Of a DNA stretch of 64,000 nucleotides, positions 36,873 to 48,135 are shown in pieces. The stretch is taken from the NCBI GenBank assembly GCA_034766995.1, contig CM068314.1:24620608-24684607 (forward strand). Direction: 5' to 3'. This DNA comes from Acanthacorydalis orientalis (taxonomy: Eukaryota; Arthropoda; Insecta; Megaloptera; Corydalidae). The notes beneath the pieces were generated by a model that was given only the letters and a program-made list of their open reading frames with translations, had not been told where the DNA came from and searched no databases. The stretch's first letter is position 1; every line of letters begins with the position of its first letter. The position numbers and the translations under genes were made by a program.

Positions 36873-37132
36873 TTATTTAATAATCTTTATACTTCCGTAT
36901 GTACTATTTTCTCTTACAGGTTTATATTTTCTTATACGTACGGTAATTGTTTTTTAACATTATAAGAATAATAAATATATGTAAATAATAATATACAAAA
37001 AGCATTTTATTATATAAATTTTGTTTCATTATTACATTTGTGGTAAGTGAAATTTTCATTAAAGTAAAGAAGATGGTATATTGTTTTCTTCATCTTCAAA
37101 ATAAGTCACAGATTACATATAAATAAAAATTA

Positions 37133-37170
<38 letters not shown>
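37133..37170. repeat. (TA)n microsatellite
   Basis: About 17 units after TATATGTA. Confidence 0.9.
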
Positions 37171-37177
<7 letters not shown>

Positions 37178-38741
37178 ATTAATTAAATATAAATACAAAA
37201 AAAGTATAAGTTATAAAATTTAAAAAATATATACATGGAACATATATAAATAAAAATAATTATGAAAATGTTTTTAAATTCTTTTATTCATATAGTCAAT
37301 AAAAGACAAAACAAAATTTTGTAAACTGGAATGAAAAATGTAGAATACAAATTTATGAATCGTTCATAATCTGGAATAAATAAAAATCACCGAGTCATAC
37401 GCTCTCATTTCGGAGTTGTACGTTCAATAGTAAGAAATAAAAGAATTTAAATTGTGCAAACCTATTTCTGAAAACGTTCAGCTCTTTCGAAAATTTCTGC
37501 ATTTCGATTTGAATGCATTATGTGCAATGTACGAGAAGCAATAAATTAAAACTTTTCGAACAGTGTGCTTGAAGTCCTTTGTTTCGTAATATATTTCAAT
37601 ATTTTCTGTTAGTGCAAGCAAATTGCCGAGAGAAACGCTTGTGAGAAAATGTGCTTAATATATATCTCAGCATATTTTCAACAAGCCATCATCAAGTTTC
37701 TTATTATTTAAACATTAATCAATAATATTATTTTAATAGATACAAGAAATAATTTAAAATAAGAAAAAATATAGATACTAATGACGAAACCACTGCTAAA
37801 GCAAGTAACTTTACACAATAACTTTAGATTATTATTTTTATATTTTTTTTAATAAAAAAAGATTAAATCTGTTTACTTTCTTTTTTATTCTTTGTTAAAT
37901 ACTAACCTCCAGTTCATCCCTTCCCCTCTCAATTTTCAAAAAAGTACTGAATTAAAACAATAAATACTCAATTCTATAAAAAATCAAATAAAATAATTCA
38001 CTTGTATTAGGAAGTCAACCTTCCTTCGCAGGGGAAAAAACAAAAGATCAGAGATCGATCTCCTTGAAACAAATTTATTATATTACCCTTCATGATCTTA
38101 CGTTTAGTTGTTATATGGTCCACATAAACATACACTTTGTGAGTCGTATAAAATATAGCAATATTCTTTATCATACATTATGTATATGTGTGCGGTCTTT
38201 AGTTACCCCTTTGCTCCATAATATATAAACATTTATCTTGTGCAGGTTGCACTGCGAACGTCGTACCACGCGGCTATTTATTATTTTCAATGTTCTCCAA
38301 GAGAGGTATCCTCGCACACCTCTGTTGCGTTTTGACGCATAACTGGGGCAAGCGAAATGGACCGTTAAGCTCTGACAAATGGTAGCGAGATACGGGATGA
38401 ATAATGAACGGCTAACCGAGATAAATCTGTTAAACTTGTTTTCAAAACCGTTATCATGATTTTCACATAAAAATAATTATGATAATTTTACGGTAGAGTA
38501 ATTTTAATGAAGGTCAATAGTTACAATAATTAATTACAATATTTTTTTAAAAAAATTCATATCTGTATCATAATTCAATATTTTTCTTTTTTTTAATCAT
38601 ATTTTTATTAAAAATGTTATTAAAAAAATGTATTTGCCTTTGATGTTAAAATGCACTTTCCTTAAATCAGTTTTTAACTGAAAAACATTTAATATCCTGA
38701 TTGATTAGATACATATACATACGTACATACACACATACATC

Positions 38742-38743
<2 letters not shown>

Positions 38744-38795
<52 letters not shown>
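38744..38795. repeat. CATA/TA compound microsatellite
   Basis: A CATA-rich lead-in from about 38710, then about 25 AT units. Confidence 0.95.
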
Positions 38796-38797
<2 letters not shown>

Positions 38798-39202
38798 AGC
38801 TTTAAAGAGAAAAAATTTGTTGAAAGTATACTCGCTTTATTTCTCTACGAAACTGAAACAACACTAAAATAATTCATAGACTTTAGACAAAGAAGTAGGG
38901 ATAGATATATTTTAAGAATAACAAAAAGGTATTGAAGAAAAAGACAATAAAGTCCAAAACAAACAAAAAATACATACATAATAACAAAAGTACGGAATTA
39001 AAAATGGAAATACACAAGATACATTGAAAGTAAAAAAACAACAGATGTCTAATATAAATTACTGACTATGAAACTAAACATTAAAGAGAAATAAAATACC
39101 AAAGTGAAACAAAATATCAAAATTCTTTGATAGTACACAAAAGATGACAGACCACCCAAAAGAAGAAAACTAAAGTGAAACTTTCAAACAGACCAGATTG
39201 TA

Positions 39203-39716
39203 TTAGGTGTACAAATTGAATCTGTGCCTTTTTTTATAGAAAATGAATGTTTACATAAAAAACGGAATACATTTCAATACTCGAAATAGTCTCCATTTTT
39301 CATATAACTTTACTCAATCTGTCGGCTAACTGACGAAACACTTACTGACAAAAAGATGGTAGCTTTTCGATGAAGTCGTAATGGATTTTCGGACCTCTTC
39401 CACTGTTTTAGCATTTTTTGCATGTTTCATACGTCACAATACCTTCCCTAAAGCTGAATAAACAGTTCCCGTGGATTCTGAAATATTTTTTTCAACTCGA
39501 ATGCGAAAAGTATGCAATGACCAAAATGTCACTTTTGGACGCAATCGTGATCATTACTGTTTTGTGAGGTAATGCCAACTACTTACTCAAGATATATAAT
39601 ATTTTTAAATGTTAAGGTTGGCACTTCAAACTCCTAAAACGACGTGAAAATATCTTTATTTAAAACAGAATTATGATTGATTGAATTTAAAGAAGCCAAA
39701 TTAATTTTTACACCTA

Positions 39717-39717
<1 letters not shown>
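39203..39717 (-). mobile_element. TTAGGTGTA-ended non-autonomous element, copy 2
   Basis: The left end TTAGGTGTACAAATTGAATC and the right end, reversed, TTAGGTGTAAAAATTAATTT are inverted repeats, with TA at 39201-39202. The length is 515 bp. It is homologous along its length to 19642-20197. Read on the minus strand, the centre gives decayed coding such as VEKNISESTGTVYSALGKVL and AKTVEEVRKSI with stops. This suggests a remnant of a transposase I do not recognise. The right end borders a TA/TG microsatellite. Confidence 0.8.
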
Positions 39718-39719
<2 letters not shown>

Positions 39720-39794
<75 letters not shown>

Positions 39795-39866
39795 ATGTAT
39801 ATGTGTGTATGAATATGTGTGTGTATATGTGTGTATGAATATATGTGTGTATGTACATGTGTATGT
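39720..39866. repeat. Large (TA)n-(TG)n compound microsatellite
   Basis: About 15 TA units, about 21 pure TG units, then about 70 bases of TG/TATG/AATATG variants. Open frames across it are repeat artefacts. Confidence 0.95.
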
Positions 39867-41046
39867 TATTTTAATAATAACAGTGAAAATTGTTTATCGT
39901 AGTATCAAAATCAATTCTGTATACACATTTTTCACAATATACCTATCTCTAAAAAGTGTCACATAAGAATCCTATGAAATCCCAATAAATAGAAATCTAT
40001 ACTAACTGGTGCTAAATGTAGAATGAAACAATGATTCTCAAATTATGTATGTAAATGTCTATTGGATTAATTGAATACTGCGAGAATAAGTGTAAAACTT
40101 TCAATCGCCTAAATGAATTTTACACGTACAATATTTTGTTCTAAAAAACACAGATGATTATAATATAAAAATATCCATAATATACCAGATGGACATAAAA
40201 ACGATTCATATAACACTGAACAAACTTATTTTACTTACTCATACAAAAATATCAACTACTGCTTTTTTGTTGTATATTATGAATAAGGTTTTTAATTATT
40301 GCAACTTAAGAGCGATGACAAACGATATTATGTACCGCCATTTATAAGAAAGACATAATTGATAAATAATAGTATAAATTGTCTTTAAATGTACACGAGT
40401 ATTCATTTTCTTATTAAATATAAACCATAATCGAATCAATTTTAATGATTTCAAATGTTTCTAGTCACACAATTGTATATGGACATTCATAACGATTTGA
40501 TAAAAAAAAAATATCCATTCGCACAAAATCGATTTATATTTATATTGATAATGAAAATGTCAACCGCATACTACATTAATTACCAAAATAATGGATCTGA
40601 CATTTCCCTCGAAAATAACAATTATATATAACCGTGAAATATTTTTGAAAAAAGATACATTTTTCATGTGTAATTATTTCGCTACAATTTTCACTGATCA
40701 TTATAAAACACAGTTCTGCCATATTACATTTATATGACAGGCACGTGAGTTCGCATTACAGACTACTGTGATTGATGAAAATAATAAAAATGAGTGCATC
40801 TCCTGTACATTGGCGGTAAATCATAAAACGAAGCAGCGTGTTTTATAAACCTGTCATATTTTATTACTTTTTAAAATACATACGGTACGTTTCAAACGTA
40901 CAACATTCTATATCATTATTTTATATATAGGTTCAGTGTAAAAATTGGTTATTATTTTTCCATGTCGTGGACTATTAAAATATTTTACAAATCAATAAAA
41001 AATATGTACATTTATTCAACCATAAAATATGTAAAGTTTGCTCTTG

Positions 41047-41048
<2 letters not shown>

Positions 41049-41078
<30 letters not shown>
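41049..41078. repeat. (AT)n microsatellite
   Basis: About 15 units. Confidence 0.9.
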
Positions 41079-41083
<5 letters not shown>

Positions 41084-41580
41084 AACGAGATTTGAAATAA
41101 ATATGCAAATCAAAAATTGTACAAACAAATAAATAATTCGGTTACGAAAAAATTAAAACATGTCATATTTCATGAATTTTCATAAGGACAATTAGATTTA
41201 TACCTACATCCATATGAACACAATGCAATGTAAGTTTATTATTTGTTTACAAAACAAAACGTTTTTATTGTATAATTTTTTTTCATAGACTGAAACATTT
41301 CTAAATATATACGTTTGCTATAACCTAATTAAAAACTATTTCATTTAAAAAAAAAACATACGAGTTGCTCTAATAATACTTTATACGCATATCTACATAA
41401 AATAAACTCCATGTCTTATACTGTAGTACATTTTGATTGGTGTTTAAGACTAATGAGACCGTCATTTGTGGAAGACTGGATAAATGGATCATTAAACCAA
41501 CGACGTTAAATATAAAATAAGTTCAGAGATAACGAGTACTCGTTAAATAGAGCACTTTTTTAATTTTATATAATCTCATA

Positions 41581-41598
41581 ATATACATATACACACGC

Positions 41599-41650
<52 letters not shown>

Positions 41651-41680
41651 GTGTGTGTGTGTGTGTGTGTGGGTGTATGT
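41581..41680. repeat. CATA/TA/GT compound microsatellite
   Basis: CATA and CACA units, about 18 TA units, then about 12 GT units. Confidence 0.95.
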
Positions 41681-41864
41681 ATCCATAAATAAAAAGCACA
41701 TAACGTTTCATACCGTAAATTATATCCATCAAAAAAAAAATTTAGCCACAAGGCTTTCCCAAACACTTTCATAGAAATATTATATTCGGGCATTATATTT
41801 CATTTTTATTAATGTGTACTATATTAACTTTCATTTCACTATTTCACTATAAATTTACTTGTGA

Positions 41865-41899
<35 letters not shown>

Positions 41900-41905
41900 C
41901 ACATG
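41865..41905. repeat. (AC)n-(AT)n compound microsatellite
   Basis: Seven AC units, then about ten AT units. Confidence 0.9.
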
Positions 41906-42053
41906 TATTATGTATATAAACTAGATATATGTTTATTTAATCTTTAATTTTTATATACCTAAATATATTATTTCCTTCTATTCAAGATATTTTTTGCAAT
42001 TTTCTAAATATACAGACTAATTTCTTTATAATTGTTCTCTAGATTAATGTTAA

Positions 42054-42960
42054 CACATTGTTGACCGACAATTTTATGCAAAAACTATTCCATGTCACTG
42101 GCTATTTTTTCGTATGATAGGCTGTGTAGGATTCACCTACGTGCGATGGTACACAACAGGTTTTGCTTTTCTTTCTTAGAGTCTAAATCGAGACTTTAAT
42201 GAGAATAAATCATAATTTCACAAAACTATTGCAACAATTCAATTGTCTACTGATCGATAATGCAAAATCATGCATCAATCGATAATCCAAAGTCATCTTG
42301 CATGATAATGCCACTTCTTAAACGTCTTCCTCTTCAAAGCGAAGACTGACAGTAAATAAATAGTAGTGTGTCATTCAACATTGACGGTGCAATAATTCTT
42401 AACATCACTGTAATCATACAACTAAATCGACTAAAGAAAAAAACACATTCTTTCGATCAAGAATATAAATTCACTTTACTTTAGTGGATTTCTGTTCATT
42501 ACAAATGACTTATTAGGTAATATCTCCACGATTTCCAGCGACAATACTGAACACTAAATTTGGCTGACCTACATTACATTTTTCAAGTATTTTTTTTATC
42601 AGATATGAAACGTTTTTTTGACAAAATGGTCAAGTATGCAAGATCTATTCAACAGCATACCATTTTGTGAGTCAATTATGAAGGATTGTTCCGATTTATG
42701 TCTAATTTATCTTTAAGAATTCCTGAAATTTACAGTAAATAATTCGACGTCCTCTTAAATAATAGGGTGCCATAGATATCTTTTTTGTTGATAATAATTA
42801 TCATCAACTAACTTTCACGAAATTCGTCAAGAAGAAAAAATCGAATAGAACGTATATGAAATGTTAAACGTCAATATCACTTTGAAGAACTGTTCTTATA
42901 CTATTATTGTTAATGAAAACTTAAAACCGCCTAGATACTGAAAGAAACTCAGTGATTAAA
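42054..42960 (-). mobile_element. piggyBac-like relic, 3' part
   Basis: TTAA at 42050-42053 is followed by CACATTGTTGACCGACAATT, resembling piggyBac-type ends, which use TTAA targets. On the minus strand, frames approaching this end contain ALKRKTFKKW, where the family has RKT.KWW, and a terminal LRKKSKTCCVPSHVGE followed by SYTAYHTKK and a stop. The latter resembles the cysteine-rich tail with YHTKK. Only the C-terminal region is traceable, with stops and frameshifts. I found no second end. The assignment rests on short motifs. Confidence 0.45.
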
Positions 42961-43358
42961 TTGCATTTTTTCAGGAAATTGTGAGTTTTTAAATCTTTTC
43001 GATCTGCAAACCAAATTACAAAATATTTTTTGTCCTGCAAAAACTATTTTCATTTTAAAGAACGATAAATCACAAACAAATTTAATTTACTATGTCATTG
43101 TGTGTAAAATTGCACGCGACAATTTCAGTGTGTCATATTTAATAATCAATGTTTCATGCACTAAAGTTACAATTCTGTTGATTTTAATTTTGTCCATTGT
43201 ATTAAAAAAATCAATTAATTTTATCAAAAAAAAAAAAATGTAAAATTCAATAAACTATAAAATCTTGTGCATTTTTATACGATAAATTCAGCATAATGTT
43301 TAATTTCTGATTTATATTTACAAAGTTTCAGATAAGTAAACTTCACCTATATTCTATT

Positions 43359-43361
<3 letters not shown>

Positions 43362-43422
<61 letters not shown>
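43362..43422. repeat. (CA)n-(TA)n compound microsatellite
   Basis: About 14 CA units, then about 16 AT units. Confidence 0.95.
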
Positions 43423-43427
<5 letters not shown>

Positions 43428-43980
43428 GTAATTAAATAATTTGAAAAATGTAAATGGATAAACTCAACATCTTTAATGAACTATAAAAAAATATTCAGAT
43501 AAGTATATACGTTCTTTAATAAATAGTTTTATCTGGCCTAATTATCAGCAACACTACAATCTTATACATCGTATTATTATGGTTTTAAATTTCAAACAAC
43601 ATATTTTTACCCACGAATATAATAAAAAAAAATTAATGTAATCAAATTTATGATAAAATAAAATTATCTGGAAGTTTCAAATAAAACACGGTTTAAATAT
43701 TTTTTTGAAATTAAAAATTTTATAAATATTTAATAAAAAATTCGACACCGCGGTATAATGCTTAATAATATAAAAAAGTTCATTTGCCAAGTCATGAAGA
43801 CAAATTAGTTTAAAACAAAAATTAATTTGCAACTTTCTATAAGATAAATATTTTTTTACGGTCAAAACTTTTCCAGTACCTGTTTTCAGTAAATATTTCC
43901 AATAAAACATGTCGTTAGGTAAAGAAAAGTGCGTTTATTTTTCTTGTCTTCTTTCATTTAATTAAAGAAAATAATATTAA

Positions 43981-43984
<4 letters not shown>

Positions 43985-44021
<37 letters not shown>
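43985..44021. repeat. (TA)n microsatellite
   Basis: About 18 units. Confidence 0.9.
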
Positions 44022-44025
<4 letters not shown>

Positions 44026-44131
44026 AAATATCTGATTAAATCAAATGTTCTTATATGTATTCATTTTCAAATAAATTTTTATATTTGTTTTTTTTAAATT
44101 TGATTTCTTCTTTATTTGAAATGAGATTTCG

Positions 44132-44134
<3 letters not shown>

Positions 44135-44187
<53 letters not shown>

Positions 44188-44212
44188 GTAATATAATATA
44201 TATATATATATG

Positions 44213-44247
<35 letters not shown>
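44135..44247. repeat. Long (TA)n with TATGTAATAT interruptions
   Basis: TA blocks with TATGTAATAT appearing twice, a higher-order duplication within the microsatellite. Confidence 0.9.
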
Positions 44248-44249
<2 letters not shown>

Positions 44250-44639
44250 GAATTGTAAAATAATTGAAATTAAACAATAATAATTTTATTATTTAAAATA
44301 ATTTAAAGTATTTATAACTAAAAGTTATAAAAAATAATGATAAAAAATATATTGATAAAATATAATAGGAGAATACTATACGAACTCCTTAACATTAGAT
44401 TATGATTCATATTACAGTATACATTTCAATAAACACGTATACACCCACTTATAAACACATCATTTCAAAAGAAAAGGTTTTAGCTACTGCAATGTTCCTG
44501 TTTTCAATCTATTGGTGAGAGCTTACACGGAAAAAAAGAACATTACAAAGGTGTAATATGGCAGCCCATTTTATGTTCTAATACTTATGTTAAAAATAGT
44601 CTATTTCAATTAGCTTTTTATAACTTTCGGCTTCGATTC

Positions 44640-45062
44640 TCAATTCATAGAAAAATATAATTATAAGAAGACAGTAGAACCTTTCAAGTGATGTATATAT
44701 TTTTCAGCAGACTCATCACCATTGTTAAAAAATCTGTTTGTTTTTCAACAGCCTAAAATTGATCAACAGAGTCAAAATGACTTTCTTTGAGGTCACGCTC
44801 TTGTGTTAAGAATAAGTGAAAGTCGAGTGGTACTAGATCTGGACTATAGAGATAATGTGGAAAAACATTAAAATTTGTTCACTTCAAGAGATTTTGGGTA
44901 AATTTTGAAGTATATATTTTTGCATTAACATACTAAAGGGAATATCAGTTAAAATGACCTCGAAAGCAATACACACGTTTCCTCAACTTCCTCAATGTTT
45001 CAACATAACGTTGGGAGTCAAGAGTTAGTCAATACTCTAAAAGTCTATCAGGTGACAAATAA
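44640..45062 (-). pseudogene. Mariner-group transposase relic, C-terminal part
   Basis: The clearest frame reads YLYSPDLVPLDFHLFLTQER, where SPDL..LD is the third catalytic block, followed by DLKESHFDSVDQF, a stop, and AVEKQTDFL. Upstream in the same frame is VNAKIYTSKFTQNLLK, where the family has the segment after the second D; that D itself is not identifiable. Downstream, in another frame, NNGDESAEKYIHHLKGS may be part of the tail. Terminal repeats were not found. The PLDFHLF version differs from the other relics here, so it is a separate, older lineage. Confidence 0.6.
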
Positions 45063-45438
45063 GTTTTTATTTTCACTTTGTAACTCTAATCTTTCTTCGT
45101 TCGTATTAAGAAATTTAAACTTTATTTATACATTCTAATAATTTATATAAATTTTCTATTAAACTGTTAAATATTACAAAAATTTTACAAACTTGTAACT
45201 TTACTTAATCACACTTATAGAACACTTTAACTAAATAAAATCATCTTTCACTAACATAAATGAAAAATATATTTAAATATTTTCAATATCAAAAACTATA
45301 TTTTATTTAGTTAAATATTTTATATTATTATGAAAATGTCACGTAACTAACTTTAAAATTATTTTTGTATAAGAAACACTTTTTTAAATGGTTTATGTTA
45401 ATATCTAAACTAAGCTTTTAAGAGAATAAAAATGTATA

Positions 45439-45441
<3 letters not shown>

Positions 45442-45498
<57 letters not shown>
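45442..45498. repeat. (AT)n microsatellite
   Basis: About 28 units. Confidence 0.95.
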
Positions 45499-45501
<3 letters not shown>

Positions 45502-46255
45502 AATAAAAAAATGTTAAATAAGTAATAATTTTTTAAACAAAAAAAATAATCGTTTAAGCAATGTATGAATACAAGTATCAGCATTGGTTCTAAATGTTTT
45601 TGTGACACAATAAATTAACCAAACAATTAAAATAAATGAAATTAATTTTATTGAACACAACGTGAACAAAACATTAATGTGGGATAATTTCATACTATTT
45701 GTACTATAACGTATGTATTAAGATAATTGCCGTAATGGGTTTTTGTGAATAAGGTGCGCCTCTATTTAGCATCATACTATATTCATTATTCATTGTGTAT
45801 CATTTAAATTCTAGTTAAAAAAACGATGCAATTTTCATGAAAACAGTACACTACTGATCATAGTAATAAGTATATCAATTTTACATAACGTGCAGTTTTT
45901 ATGACAAAGAAAATACGAAAAAACATAAGGTATTAAAAGTATAAAAAGGCTGTCAAATTAAATAAAAATATGCATAATTTGAGAAAATTTATAAAATGAA
46001 AATAAGTTAAAATTATATGAGTAGATATTAAACTATTACGAAACAAACGTATTTAAGTAATAAAAAAGCTGTTTCAAATACCATTTTACTTTCCTTAAAT
46101 AAATACTTTTTTATACAAATTAAGTATAAATTATCTATACTTTTTTTAGATTGTTATTAATTAAAAAATTTTTAAGAGAAATCATTCAATTAAAATAATG
46201 AACGTTATTATTTGAAGCAAGAATTTTTTCAATATAAATACAAAAAAAAACTTAC

Positions 46256-46287
46256 AGCCAGCTAGAACAAGTAGGTTTCGTTGTCGT
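46256..46287 (-). other. Candidate 32-bp microexon
   Basis: On the minus strand AATATTGTTTCAG precedes 32 bases, followed by GTAAGTTTTTTTTT. Two frames are open (TTTKPTCSSWL and RQRNLLVLAG). The sequence is richer in G and C than its surroundings. Both splice signals are near consensus, but there is too little sequence to assign a product and no linked exon is identified. Confidence 0.2.
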
Positions 46288-46400
46288 CTGAAACAATATT
46301 AAAATTCTTTTATTCACAGATATCAAAATTGAAATAGAAAAAAGATTTTTTATATTTTAAATAATTTCTTATACTTTACATGTAACTTACAGAAACATAT

Positions 46401-46404
<4 letters not shown>

Positions 46405-46447
<43 letters not shown>
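46405..46447. repeat. (TA)n microsatellite
   Basis: About 21 units. Confidence 0.95.
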
Positions 46448-46449
<2 letters not shown>

Positions 46450-46648
46450 TCGTATATATATTCAATTGCATTTATCTGGTGCATTTTTTAAATCTCAGTA
46501 AATCCCAGTGGAAAGGTATTTCTAAGACCTCAAACATTAGGAATATGGAAGAAAATAAAACATTTTTTAATCGTACAAACTAGAACGTCCTTTTCAAATT
46601 TATTTGATAGAAGTTCTGCAGTTTTTGTGACTTATCGTAATCATAATA

Positions 46649-47233
46649 GTAAATTGGTAAAAAAATAATTGCGGTTTATGATTTTCAAATTCAAATACAT
46701 TTTTCTCTTTTTTTGGTTTTCCTAACTGTTTTAAGTAGTCCAGGACTGTTGGAGGAATAACGCCTAACTTTGGTGCAAGCTCACGAATTTGTTGTGCGTA
46801 GCTCTGATTCAACAACGCATTCAGTTAATTGTTATAAATTGAAGAAGGACCCCCGTGATCTTCTTCATCCTCAAGGCTCTCGTCTCCAGCACGAAACTTC
46901 TGGATCCACCATTGCACCGTACTTCCTTTGCAGTACCAACACCGAAAGTGTCGTTTAGTGTACAAGCAGTTCTTACAGCTTTACCACCCGTTTTCAACTC
47001 ATTCAAGAAAAATGCTCTTATTTGCTTCTTTTCCATCTTTAATTCAATAGCCCAATTTGAAACAAAGTTAACAATAAAACCAAAGTCGATGTTACCAAAA
47101 CATAGACCATCAAATGCACTTTAAAATGATATTAACATGAACACGACGAAATAATACTTTCATTGAAAAAAAAATTAGAAAACAAAATTAGAATTCAGAA
47201 AACAAAAATTACAATTATTTTCCTACCAACTAA
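46649..47233 (-). mobile_element. Deleted mariner derivative, copy 2
   Basis: The right end, reversed, is TTAGTTGGTAGGAAAATAAT; the left is GTAAATTGGTAAAAAAATAA. TA lies on both sides (46647-46648 and 47234-47235). The length is 585 bp. The 5' leader, N-terminal coding region and 3' tail match 3709-4250, and the deletion joins nearly the same points. Confidence 0.85.
46690..47036 (-). pseudogene. Mariner transposase relic, DNA-binding part only
   Basis: It starts MEKKQIRAFFLNELKTGGKA and continues ACTLNDTFGVGTAKE. A frameshift follows; shifting frame recovers a WWIQKF-like segment and SLEDEE. Then ALLNQSYAQQIRELAPKLGV and PTVLDYLKQLGKPKK (second HTH) lead directly into FEFENHKPQLFF, which is translated terminal repeat. 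The whole catalytic domain is missing. The start codon is intact, unlike in the 3.7-kb copy, but the frameshift limits any product to about 40 correct residues. Confidence 0.85.
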
Positions 47234-47456
47234 TAGGAGCTTCGTTCTACGAGCCAATAATATTTTTTTTATAAAAGTGATTTTTTTAGAACTCCATATT
47301 TGTAGACAATTTTTCCATTTTATATTTAGTAGACTATCAACACAACTTAAATATAACTTTTAAAATCATTTTTTAACTAACAAGTTATGTAGATTTATGT
47401 TCTTCAATATTATATATTATTGTTAGTTTATTGAATCGACGCAAATTTATTTATGG

Positions 47457-47459
<3 letters not shown>

Positions 47460-47499
<40 letters not shown>
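47460..47499. repeat. (AT)n microsatellite
   Basis: About 20 units beside the CpG-rich island. Confidence 0.95.
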
Positions 47500-47504
<5 letters not shown>

Positions 47505-47599
47505 CATGTTTTCACGTATGTATTCGAGATAGTAACTTTGCAATTAAGACTGGATGACGCAAAAAAGCATTTACGATTCATAGCAAAAAAAAAGTAACG

Positions 47600-47870
47600 T
47601 AACGAAAAAGTGCCAACACTGATCAAAACGTCGCGAAGCGATAAGCCAACATGACGTGCTATAATGTATTCAATTTGTTCGTCGGACGCAAACAACACGG
47701 CGTACCGGCTACATTGGTGCTGACAGCGGTCGCTAATTCACGTTGTCGAGCGTCGCCGAACCATTCCGCAGCTTGGCGCCTAACGTCGCGACGTACTTGT
47801 CGCACTTGCACTCAATGCAGGAACATTGTACATACATCACACACACATACACCCACTGTGCGGAAAATAC
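47600..47870 (-). other. CpG-rich, coding-like island
   Basis: CG dinucleotides are dense (CGTCGCGAAGCG, GTCGAGCGTCGCCG, AACGTCGCGACG), unlike the flanks. One minus frame reads VRQVRRDVRRQAAEWFGDAR and RELATAVSTNVAGTPCC, with protein-like composition, then stops; a neighbouring frame continues as ARHVGLSLRDVLISVGTF. This suggests a frameshifted old coding segment of a transposon or a gene. I do not recognise the family. Confidence 0.35.
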
Positions 47871-48078
47871 GTAACGAATATTTAATTATCATAGTTTAAA
47901 ATTCAAAAATTGGTTAGCCGGTGGGTGAAAATTTAATTTGCGACGTGTTTTTCTGCCACATTCTAGCCTTCGCATCTTTTTTACAACAGTACACATGTTG
48001 GAACGCAAATATATTTTATTTTTTCATCGTGCAAATGAACACCGCTCAGAACGCACCAAATACACACCAGACCACCCC

Positions 48079-48080
<2 letters not shown>

Positions 48081-48133
<53 letters not shown>
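48081..48133. repeat. (AT)n microsatellite
   Basis: About 26 units after CCCCCC. Confidence 0.95.

Positions 48134-48135
<2 letters not shown>

Larger units (their letters stand above)
36454..39202. other. Non-coding stretch
   Basis: It contains three microsatellites and a GC-richer segment at 38230-38420 (GGTTGCACTGCGAACGTCG, GGGCAAGCGAAATGGACCG) without a recognised frame. The rest is plain AT-rich DNA. Confidence 0.5.
39867..42049. other. AT-rich non-coding stretch
   Basis: Microsatellites at 41049, 41600 and 41867. A unique segment at 40730-40860 (GAGTGCATCTCCTGTACATT) is unassigned. No gene is seen. Confidence 0.55.
42961..44560. other. AT-rich non-coding stretch
   Basis: It contains three microsatellites. 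A 77-codon minus frame (43677-43910) is rich in F, K, I and L, as expected by chance. Nothing else is seen. Confidence 0.55.
45063..46648. other. AT-rich non-coding stretch
   Basis: Two TA microsatellites and a candidate microexon at 46256. No other feature is seen. Confidence 0.55.

Noticed and set aside
39634..39966. HTHTHT and CVCVCV frames on both strands
   Set aside because: Translations of the TG/CA microsatellite; the same explanation holds for 41523-41793.
46770..47124. Two plus-strand frames of 62 and 89 codons
   Set aside because: Antisense shadows of the deleted mariner at 46649-47233.
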